From Lachnospiraceae bacterium UBA2860 (GTDB lineage: Bacteria; Bacillota; Clostridia; Lachnospirales; Lachnospiraceae), in NCBI GenBank assembly GCA_002350625.1, contig DEFE01000007.1, positions 1 through 23,386 of the forward strand: 23,386 nucleotides of DNA, read 5' to 3'. The notes beneath the pieces are model-generated. The model ran no database searches, was not told the DNA's origin, and saw only the letters and a list, made by a program, of their open reading frames with translations. The position numbers and the translations under genes are program-made. Positions within the stretch are counted from its first letter, which is position 1; each line of letters begins with the position of its first letter. Shown here piece by piece: positions 7,136-13,118 of the stretch.

Positions 7136-8004
7136 CTTTCCACATCTGTCTCCGTCACCGTGTAGCTGACTTTCTTTTTCATCTTGGGGTTGGTTTTTAA
7201 AGTAACCGTGAAGGTGCACTTGCCCGGTGCCACCGGTTTGATTGTGCCGCTTTTTGAGATTGTTGCTATGGCTTTGTTGTTGGACTTATAGGTAAAGTCT
7301 TTGGGACTCACGGCATATTTGCCGATGTTCTCTGTCGTCTCGACAAAGGGGCAGATGAAGATGCCATGCTTCTTCTCAGTGACACTGTATGTCTCACGTG
7401 CTTCCAGAAAGAAGGCTTTTTTGGGAAGGTATTTTCGGAGTGATTTTACCTTCACATTCATCGTCTTTTTTTTCTTTGACCGCTCTTTTGATTTTGCTTG
7501 ATGATTGCTGAATTCGAGCACGTAGTGGCCATAGAGGCCGTCATTCGCTGAAACAAATGAGATGCCCACACTTCTTGCCGAAGCTAACAGGATTCCGGCT
7601 TTATGCGGGGGAGAGGACATATACGCATCTACCACTTGTTCTGCTGAAACTAAATCTCCAACGTCTTTTCTTTCCTGGCAGCATTCATAGACGACTGTGC
7701 CATAGGATCTGCTCAGAGAACCGTTTGGCCTCTTGTGCGGGCTGCGCCAGGGAACCACAACGCAGAGCTCTGCGGCTCTTGTGATCGCGTATTTTGTCAG
7801 GGTCTTGTCCATGGTCAGCGCGTTAAGGCCTCTCTTTTTGCGCTCCTTGTTGATCAGCTTCAGCACTTCCTGTGATTTGCCGTAATCCTGTTCAATGGAG
7901 AAAGTGAGCGTATCCAGAACGGCAGCGGATACTGTCGAAACCGCTGTCATGGATGCAAGCACAATCGAAAACGCGAGAAGCAGCTTCCATATCTTTTTCA
8001 TCAT
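7123..8004 (-). CDS. Secreted CAP-domain protein with C-terminal Ig-like domain
   Basis: A 293-residue exported protein. Residues 1-27 are a signal peptide (KK then LLLAFSIVLASMTAVSTVSA, probable cleavage VSA/AV). A CAP/SCP domain follows at about residues 45-165: VLKLINKERKKRGLNALTMD, RAAELCVV, SPHKRPNGS, SPPHKAGIL and GHYVLEFSN. A Lys-rich stretch (KSKERSKKKK) leads into an Ig-like Big_2-type end (SNNKAIATISKSGTIKPVAPGKCTFTVTL). Such proteins act outside the cell or at the wall; their substrates are mostly unknown. A GAGGTAAAG ribosome binding site precedes two adjacent ATG codons (8004 or 8001). The stop lies inside the loop of a strong hairpin. It is divergent from the cobalamin operon. 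Confidence 0.88.
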   Translation of the reverse strand: MMKKIWKLLLAFSIVLASMTAVSTVSAAVLDTLTFSIEQDYGKSQEVLKLINKERKKRGLNALTMDKTLTKYAITRAAELCVVVPWRSPHKRPNGSLSRSYGTVVYECCQERKDVGDLVSAEQVVDAYMSSPPHKAGILLASARSVGISFVSANDGLYGHYVLEFSNHQAKSKERSKKKKTMNVKVKSLRKYLPKKAFFLEARETYSVTEKKHGIFICPFVETTENIGKYAVSPKDFTYKSNNKAIATISKSGTIKPVAPGKCTFTVTLKTNPKMKKKVSYTVTETDVERYGG

Positions 8005-8158
8005 CTTTACCTCGCTTTACCTGGCTGTAGAGAAAAACGGTTTGTCCTGTCCCTGTCATAATCTGATATCGCGTTGGAGAAAAGGAGACGCCATCGCAGT
8101 CCCGGTATTCAGTATACCAGATTCGATGAGGTCACGACAGGGGATGACAGAAAAACAC

Positions 8159-8225
8159 GACAAGGGGTCAGATGCATTGCCGTGTTATGTAAACAATTAT
8201 GACAAGGGGTCAGACCCCGTGTCAT
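8159..8225. repeat. REP-like repeat pair, GACAAGGGGTCAGA
   Basis: Two identical 14-bp copies lie at 8159-8172 and 8201-8214, starts 42 bp apart. The second copy is the left arm of a near-perfect palindrome (8199-8225: ATGACA, A, GGGGTC, loop A, GACCCC, G, TGTCAT). The first is flanked by AACACG and CGTGTT (an outer inverted repeat) but has lost the GACCCC arm. A degraded third relative, CACGACAGGGGATGACAG, lies at 8134-8151. The GGGGTC/GACCCC palindrome resembles REP elements mobilised by RAYT-type transposases. No such transposase is in the window. Confidence 0.6.
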
Positions 8226-8234
8226 GTCCTTCCG

Positions 8235-8264
8235 TTGACCGCGCTGAAAGCACTGTGATATACT
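8235..8264 (+). promoter_or_regulatory. Promoter of the cobalamin operon
   Basis: TTGACC (8235-8240), an 18-bp gap, and TATACT (8259-8264): each box matches the sigma-A consensus at five of six positions. Transcription would begin near 8271, about a dozen bases before the riboswitch P1 stem, which is the expected geometry. It lies ten bases after the REP-like hairpin. Confidence 0.75.
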
Positions 8265-8282
8265 TAAGCCAATTTCATAGAA

Positions 8283-8498
8283 GGTATGCGGTGCCGGCGT
8301 GATCATAAAGCGGAAGAATTCGCGGACGATCACAAGGGGTAAAAGGGAAACAGGTGGAAAACCTGTGCGAACTCGTCACTGTAAGTACGGAGAATGGCTG
8401 TGAGTTCCCGATAAGTCATCGGGATGTCACTGGGCTTTGGCCCGGGAAGGCAGACAGCTGTTTGCGGATGTATGAGCCAGGAAACCTGCCGCATGACC
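8283..8498 (+). ncRNA. Cobalamin riboswitch aptamer
   Basis: A full adenosylcobalamin-type aptamer is readable. P1 is closed by GGTATGCGG (8283-8291) pairing with CCGCATGACC (8489-8498, one bulged G). Core blocks are AAAAGGGAAACAGGTGGAAAACC, then GTCACTGTAAG, then a second CACTGGG and GGGAAGGCAGACAG. The conserved B12 box, AGCCAGGAAACCTGCC, is at 8475-8490 (usual consensus has GAGACC in place of GAAACC). Its position between the promoter and cbiK, followed by two terminators, indicates that cobalamin binding switches the operon off by premature termination. Confidence 0.95.
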
Positions 8499-8548
8499 GG
8501 TACAGGATGTCTATCCGGATCACGAGTTATTGGTCGTACTGTTATGGG

Positions 8549-8570
8549 AGGGGCGCTGCCCCTTGTTTTT
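8549..8570 (+). terminator. First riboswitch terminator hairpin
   Basis: AGGGGC (8549-8554), loop GCT, GCCCCT (8558-8563) form a perfect six-pair stem followed by TTGTTTTT. It lies about 50 bases past the B12 aptamer and 12 bases before a second, longer hairpin. It may be a true terminator or part of the switching structure. Confidence 0.6.
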
Positions 8571-8581
8571 GGTATACAGAT

Positions 8582-8613
8582 AAAGCGGATCCGGTGGGGT
8601 CCGCTTTTTGTTT
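8582..8613 (+). terminator. Second riboswitch terminator, just before cbiK
   Basis: AAAGCGGA (8582-8589) pairs with TCCGCTTT (8600-8607) around a GC-rich interior, and the descending arm ends in a five-T run (8605-8609). It ends only a few bases before the cbiK ribosome binding site (GGAGGAGG). CCGGATC at 8515-8521 is complementary to GATCCGG at 8588-8594 in its ascending arm, so it could act as an anti-terminator. Pairing is by eye only. Confidence 0.8.
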
Positions 8614-8631
8614 GTGGAGGAGGAAAGACAG

Positions 8632-10206
8632 ATGAGAAAGAGCAGCAGGGTAAAAGGTTTTGCGATTCTGACGGCAGCGGTGATGCTTGCGGGGCTTGGC
8701 AGCGCGGAGCTGACACAGGCGGCAGATGAAGAGGCGGCGAAGGTCGCGTCACTGATTGATGCGATCTATGTGCAGCAGCGCACGGATGAGACAGACGCGC
8801 TGTGCGAAGAGGCGAAAGCGGCCTGGGATGCGCTGACGGACGAGCAGAAAGAGCAGGTGGAAGGCGAGTTCGCGGATCCGGATTATTTCGGAAATGACAC
8901 CGGCGACGCTTCCGCAGATGATCCGCTGAATGCAGATGGGATCGGGGAAAATGAGATCCTTGTAGCCAGCTTCGGCACCTCCTTTAATGAAAGCAGGGTA
9001 GAGGATATCGGCTCGGTGGAGAAGGCCATAGCGGCTGCATATCCCGACTGGTCGGTGCGCAGGGCTTTCACCGCCCAGATCATTATCAATCACGTGCAGG
9101 CCAGAGACGGCGAAAAAATTGATAATGTGGACCAGGCGCTGGAGCGAGCTGCCGCAAATGGCGTGAAAAGGCTCATCGTGCAGCCCACGCTTCTGATGCA
9201 CGGCGCGGAATATGACGAGCTCTGTGACGCGGTCCTTGCGCATGAGGCTCAGTTTGATCAGATCGCGATCGCGGAGCCGCTTCTCGGCGAGGTCGGCGCG
9301 GATGCATCCGTGATCAACGACGATAAGAAGGCGGTTGCCGAAGCGATCTGTGCCGAGGCGGCAGCCCTCGCGGGATATGACAGCACTGACGCGGCGGCTG
9401 AAGACGGGGTTGCCTTTGTTTTTATGGGCCACGGAACCGCGCATACGGCAAAGGTCAGCTACAGCCAGATGGCTGCGCAGATGAAGGAACTCGGCCGCGC
9501 CAACGTGTTTATCGGAACGGTGGAAGGTGAGCCGGAAGAGACCGCGTGCGAGCATGTCATCGAGGCGGTAGCGGCAGCCGGATACAAGAAAGTGATCCTT
9601 CGCCCCCTCATGGTCGTCGCCGGGGATCACGCAAACAATGATATGGCCGGTGATGACGCGGACTCCTGGAAGAGCATGTTCACGGACGCCGGCGCATTTG
9701 AGAGCATCGATTGCCAGATTGAAGGCCTGGGAAGGATTGACGCGGTACAGCAGCTGTATGTCGCACATACGGCCGATGCCCTCGCGAACCTCGAAAATGC
9801 CGTCGATGAATTCGCAAACCTCGAAAATGCCACAGCAGCGCTTTCGGACGGTGAATATGACGTGGCGTTTACCACGGACAGTTCCATGTTTAAGATCAAC
9901 GAAACGCTGGACAACATGGCGAAGCTCACCGTAAAGGACGGGGAGATGACCGTCCATATCACCCTTCCTTCGGAGAACATCGTCAATCTGTTCCCGGGAA
10001 CGGCCGCTGAAGCGCAGGAGAGCGGCGCCGTCCTTCTTGAGCCCACCAAGGATGAAGTGACCTACAGTGACGGCCTGACGGAAACCGTGAACGGGTTTGA
10101 CGTGCCCGTTCCGTATTTGGATGAGGAGTTTGATCTAGCGCTGATCGGAACAAAGGGAAAATGGTATGACCATAAGGTTGTGGTTTCATCACCTCAGATG
10201 GCTTAA
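8632..10206 (+). CDS. cbiK: Exported sirohydrochlorin cobaltochelatase CbiK with extra C-terminal domain
   Basis: A 524-residue protein. CbiK inserts cobalt into sirohydrochlorin, the first cobalt step of the anaerobic pathway. Residues 1-31 are a signal peptide (basic MRKSSRVK, hydrophobic core, probable cleavage TQA/AD). The chelatase core starts at NEILVASFGTSFNESR (about residue 105). Metal/substrate residues recognisable from CbiK are H267 (GHGTAHT), H333 (VVAGDHANND) and probably E193 (HGAEYDEL). After a short duplicated linker (NLENA twice) comes a roughly 130-residue beta-type domain ending KWYDHKVVV, NEAT-like in feel but unproven. Standard CbiK is about 260-300 residues, so this is much longer. 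ATG 8632 has GGAGGAGG upstream. The reading frame runs 41 bp into the next gene. Confidence 0.93.
   Translation: MRKSSRVKGFAILTAAVMLAGLGSAELTQAADEEAAKVASLIDAIYVQQRTDETDALCEEAKAAWDALTDEQKEQVEGEFADPDYFGNDTGDASADDPLNADGIGENEILVASFGTSFNESRVEDIGSVEKAIAAAYPDWSVRRAFTAQIIINHVQARDGEKIDNVDQALERAAANGVKRLIVQPTLLMHGAEYDELCDAVLAHEAQFDQIAIAEPLLGEVGADASVINDDKKAVAEAICAEAAALAGYDSTDAAAEDGVAFVFMGHGTAHTAKVSYSQMAAQMKELGRANVFIGTVEGEPEETACEHVIEAVAAAGYKKVILRPLMVVAGDHANNDMAGDDADSWKSMFTDAGAFESIDCQIEGLGRIDAVQQLYVAHTADALANLENAVDEFANLENATAALSDGEYDVAFTTDSSMFKINETLDNMAKLTVKDGEMTVHITLPSENIVNLFPGTAAEAQESGAVLLEPTKDEVTYSDGLTETVNGFDVPVPYLDEEFDLALIGTKGKWYDHKVVVSSPQMA
9782..9831 (+). repeat. 30-bp in-frame duplication in cbiK linker
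   Basis: TCGCGAACCTCGAAAATGCC (9782-9801) and TCGCAAACCTCGAAAATGCC (9812-9831) differ at one base and start 30 bp apart. They encode two ANLENA segments between the chelatase core and the C-terminal domain. Confidence 0.85.
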
Positions 10207-12094
10207 GGGATGCTTTCTTCTGCTCGTAATCTTTTCAGTAACCTCCTGTACTTCACAGGGGGTTACTTCTGTTGAGCAGGGAGCTGCTTCTGCAGAGCAG
10301 GAGATTACTTCTGCAGAGCAGGAGCTTTCTTCCGCAGAGCAGGAGCTTTCTTCTGCTGCGCAGGAGCTTACTTCTGCAGAGCAGGAGCTTATTTCTGCAG
10401 AGCAGGAGCTTACGGAAAGACAGGAAAGCGGGAATGAGGATTATCAGATCGACATAGAGCTTCAGGGAGGATCCGGCAAGGCTTCAATTCAGTCGCCGGT
10501 ATCGATCCATGTCGAGAACGGGATGAGCACCGCCGAGCTGATCTGGAGCAGTAAAAACTATGATTATCTGATCGTCGGCGGCGTCCGCTATGAGAATGAA
10601 AATCCGGGCGGAGCATCGACCTTTCATGTTCCCGTCCCGAATACAACGGACCCTCTGGAGGTGATCGGCGACACGGTCGCCATGAGTACGCCCCATGAGA
10701 TTGCATACACGATCATCTGGGGGCGGCAACTGGAGGAGGGACAGAAGGAGAGGCAGTACGAGCAGGAGGGCGCGCAGGAAACCCTTGAGGAATCTCCTGC
10801 GGAGGATACACAGAAGGGAACCCGTGAAGAAGCCCATGCGGAGGATACACAGAAGGGAACCCGTGAAGAAGCCCATGCGGAGGATGTGCAGAATGGAACC
10901 CGTGAGGAATTCCCTGTGGAGGATGTGCAGGGGAAGGAATCGCTGCAGCAGGTCGATCTGACGGAAACTGAGAAGGCACTGCTGCGGGCTGGTCTGACAA
11001 AGACCGGGGAACTGATCCCAACGTATGCGGAGGGATTCAGGGTTTCAGCTTACGGCGATTACCGCTACATCAAAATCCGGGATTTCGGAGAATATCTGCT
11101 GATTCCGGAGGGAGGCGACAGTCTGGAGGAAGTCGACAGCCCGAAGGGAGACGACAGTCCGGAGGGAAGTGACATTTCCGAAGAAAGCGACATTCCGGCG
11201 GGACTCCCGGACGGAGTGACGCTCTTACAGAAACCGTTGGACCGGGTTTATCTGGTCTCCACATCCGCGATGGACCTGATCATCAAATGCGGGGCGCTTG
11301 ACCGGATCCGTCTGTCCGGAACGAAGGAAAGCGACTGGTATGTGCCGGAAGCCGCGGAGGAGATGAGAAAGGGAAATATCCTGTATGCGGGAAAATACCG
11401 CGCGCCGGATTATGAGCGGATTCTTGAGGAAGGATGCGATCTGGCGATTGAAAACACGATGATCTATCACGCCCCGGCCGTGCAGGAAAAGCTTATGGAA
11501 TTCGGGATTCCGGTTCTCGTTGAAGCTTCGAGTTACGAGAGCCACCCGCTGGGAAGGCTGGAGTGGATCCGTCTGTACGGCGTTTTGTTTGACCGGGAAG
11601 CGGAGGCGGATGCGTATTTTGAGGAGCAGCTTGAGAGCGTCCGTCCTTTGCTTGAGGAAGAACGGGACACGGGGAAGACGGTTGCGTTCTTTCATATCAC
11701 GGCAGGGGGCCTCGTCAGTGTCCGGAGACCGGGCGATTATATCACCAAGATGATCGAACTTGCCGGCGGCATTTACGTGCCTCAGAAAACCGGAGAAGGC
11801 GGGGACACGCTTTCCACCGTCAATATGCAGACAGAAGAGTTTTACGCGCAGTGTTCGGAGGCGGATGTCCTGATTTATAACAGCACGATCGGCGGAGAGA
11901 TCGCTTCCGTGGAGGAGCTCGTCTCGAAAGATCCGCTGCTTAAGGATTTCAAGGCTGTGAAAATGGGACAGGTCTACTGCACGGAGCGGAATTTCTTCCA
12001 GCAGACGACAGGCGTGGCGGAGTTCATGCACGACCTTGACGCGGTGCTCCGAGAGGAGGATACTCCGCTTACTTATCTGAACAGATTGGAATGA
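10166..12094 (+). CDS. btuF: BtuF-like substrate-binding lipoprotein with repeat-rich linkers
   Basis: A 642-residue lipoprotein, probably the extracytoplasmic receptor of the adjacent transporter. The signal ends in a lipobox, VTSC, with acylation at C28. In order come: seven heptads of SAEQELT type (residues 35-83); a roughly 90-residue beta domain (IQSPVSIHVENGMSTAELIWSSKNYDYLIV to VAMSTPHEIAYTIIW) of a kind also seen in other clostridial binding proteins; four 13-residue EDTQKGTR-type repeats; an acidic PEGxDS hexapeptide array; and the periplasmic-binding-protein fold of the BtuF/FepB class (VYLVSTSAMDLIIKCGALDRI to the C-terminus, about residue 360 on). Its start overlaps cbiK by 41 bp, with only a weak AGGGAA upstream. 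Corrinoid is the likely ligand from context; heme or another tetrapyrrole is possible. Confidence 0.85.
   Translation: MTIRLWFHHLRWLKGCFLLLVIFSVTSCTSQGVTSVEQGAASAEQEITSAEQELSSAEQELSSAAQELTSAEQELISAEQELTERQESGNEDYQIDIELQGGSGKASIQSPVSIHVENGMSTAELIWSSKNYDYLIVGGVRYENENPGGASTFHVPVPNTTDPLEVIGDTVAMSTPHEIAYTIIWGRQLEEGQKERQYEQEGAQETLEESPAEDTQKGTREEAHAEDTQKGTREEAHAEDVQNGTREEFPVEDVQGKESLQQVDLTETEKALLRAGLTKTGELIPTYAEGFRVSAYGDYRYIKIRDFGEYLLIPEGGDSLEEVDSPKGDDSPEGSDISEESDIPAGLPDGVTLLQKPLDRVYLVSTSAMDLIIKCGALDRIRLSGTKESDWYVPEAAEEMRKGNILYAGKYRAPDYERILEEGCDLAIENTMIYHAPAVQEKLMEFGIPVLVEASSYESHPLGRLEWIRLYGVLFDREAEADAYFEEQLESVRPLLEEERDTGKTVAFFHITAGGLVSVRRPGDYITKMIELAGGIYVPQKTGEGGDTLSTVNMQTEEFYAQCSEADVLIYNSTIGGEIASVEELVSKDPLLKDFKAVKMGQVYCTERNFFQQTTGVAEFMHDLDAVLREEDTPLTYLNRLE
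10268..10414 (+). repeat. 21-bp tandem array (7 units) in btuF-like gene
   Basis: Seven consecutive 21-bp units, consensus TCTGCAGAGCAGGAGCTTACT, encode the heptad SAEQELT with slight variation (first unit SVEQGAA, fifth SAAQELT). They follow the lipobox cysteine directly and would form a charged helical or coiled-coil stalk holding the receptor off the membrane. Confidence 0.95.
10787..10936 (+). repeat. 39-bp tandem array (about 4 units) in btuF-like gene
   Basis: Three full units and one 33-bp partial unit encode EESPAEDTQKGTR, EEAHAEDTQKGTR, EEAHAEDVQNGTR and EEFPVEDVQGK. The second and third are nearly identical at DNA level, showing recent duplication. The array links the beta domain to the binding domain. 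Confidence 0.9.
11105..11194 (+). repeat. 18-bp tandem array (5 units) in btuF-like gene
   Basis: Five degenerate 18-bp units encode the acidic hexapeptides PEGGDS, LEEVDS, PKGDDS, PEGSDI and SEESDI. They sit just before the core of the substrate-binding fold (VTLLQKPLDRVYLVS). Confidence 0.75.
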
Positions 12095-12101
12095 GCCGGT
12101 A

Positions 12102-13118
12102 ATGAGCAAAAAGAGAGTTGCACTGTATTTTATCATCATAGCGGGTTTGCTCCTGCTGTTTGTCTGCGTGTCCATAGGACTCGGCAGTGTCCGGATTCCG
12201 CCGGCGCAGGTGCTGAAAATCCTTTTGGGTGACGGGGTCGGTGAGGTTGAGCGCAACATCATCTTCAATATCCGCTTGCCCCGCGCACTGGCGGCGATCC
12301 TTCTCGGAGGCGCGCTCGCTCTGTCCGGGTACATTTTGCAGACATTTTTCGGGAATCCCGTGGTGGGCCCCTTTGTCCTGGGAATATCTTCCGGGGCGAA
12401 GCTGACCGTTGCCCTGGCCATGATTGCTTCCCTTAAGCTGGGAAAGGCGATGGATTTGAAAACCATGATCCTTGCGGCATTTGCGGGGTCTGTCCTGGCG
12501 ATGGGGTTCGTGCTTTTGATCTCGCTCAGGGTCAGGAGCATGAGCGTGCTGGTCGTGTGCGGCATCATGATCGGATACATATGCTCAGCCATCACGGATT
12601 TTGTCGTGACATTTGCGGATGATTCCGACATCGTGAATCTCCACAACTGGTCCATGGGAAGCCTCTCCGGCGTGAAATGGGATGAGCTGCGGGTGATCCT
12701 TGTGATCATTTTGGTCTGCCTCCTGATTTCCGGATTTCTGGTCAAACCCATGAGCGCTTACCGGCTCGGGGAAGCTTATGCGAGAAGTGCGGGCGTCAAT
12801 GTCATCCTGCTGCGCGTGATGCTGATCTTTGTATCCTGTCTGCTTGCTGCCTGCGTGACGGCATTTGCGGGACCGATCTCATTCGTGGGCATCGCCATCC
12901 CGCACCTTGTGAGATCGATCCTGAAGACGGATGCGCCGCACATCATGATCCCCGCCGGATTCCTGGGAGGCGCGCTGGTCACGCTGTTTTGCGACGCGAT
13001 CGCAAGAACTGTATTTGCGCCGACGGAGGTCAGCATCAGTTCCGTCACGGCCGTTCTTCTGGTGCCGGTCGTCATTCTGATGCTGATCGGGAGGAGTCGA
13101 AAGAGGGTGGAAGCATGA
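12102..13118 (+). CDS. btuC: FecCD/BtuC-family ABC transporter permease
   Basis: A 338-residue integral membrane protein of the FecCD family, normally about ten membrane helices. Family hallmarks are NIRLPRALAAILLGGALALSGYILQTFFGNPVVGPFVLGISSGA (about residues 57-100), GCLxL-like hydrophobic stretches, and the C-terminal GPISFVGIAIPHLVR (about residues 257-271), the conserved loop contacting the ATPase. Together with the lipoprotein upstream and the ATPase downstream it makes a complete importer, inferred to carry corrinoids because it lies inside a cobalamin-riboswitch operon. The ATG lies seven bases after the previous stop with only a weak ribosome binding site, suggesting coupled translation. 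Its TGA overlaps the next ATG (ATGA). No internal repeat array is seen in this gene. Confidence 0.93.
   Translation: MSKKRVALYFIIIAGLLLLFVCVSIGLGSVRIPPAQVLKILLGDGVGEVERNIIFNIRLPRALAAILLGGALALSGYILQTFFGNPVVGPFVLGISSGAKLTVALAMIASLKLGKAMDLKTMILAAFAGSVLAMGFVLLISLRVRSMSVLVVCGIMIGYICSAITDFVVTFADDSDIVNLHNWSMGSLSGVKWDELRVILVIILVCLLISGFLVKPMSAYRLGEAYARSAGVNVILLRVMLIFVSCLLAACVTAFAGPISFVGIAIPHLVRSILKTDAPHIMIPAGFLGGALVTLFCDAIARTVFAPTEVSISSVTAVLLVPVVILMLIGRSRKRVEA

Noticed and set aside
8749..9957. A 402-codon open frame on the minus strand opposite cbiK
   Set aside because: It is a shadow of the cbiK codon pattern; no family similarity seen.
10268..10414. Possible CRISPR array
   Set aside because: The units are contiguous with no spacers and are translated as heptads. 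The same applies to the other arrays, including the noncoding 17-bp one.
11225..12751. A 508-codon open frame on the minus strand opposite the btuF-like and btuC genes
   Set aside because: It has no recognisable domain, no suitable ribosome binding site, and is rich in residues expected from reading a GC-rich coding region backwards. The plus-strand genes fully explain the DNA.
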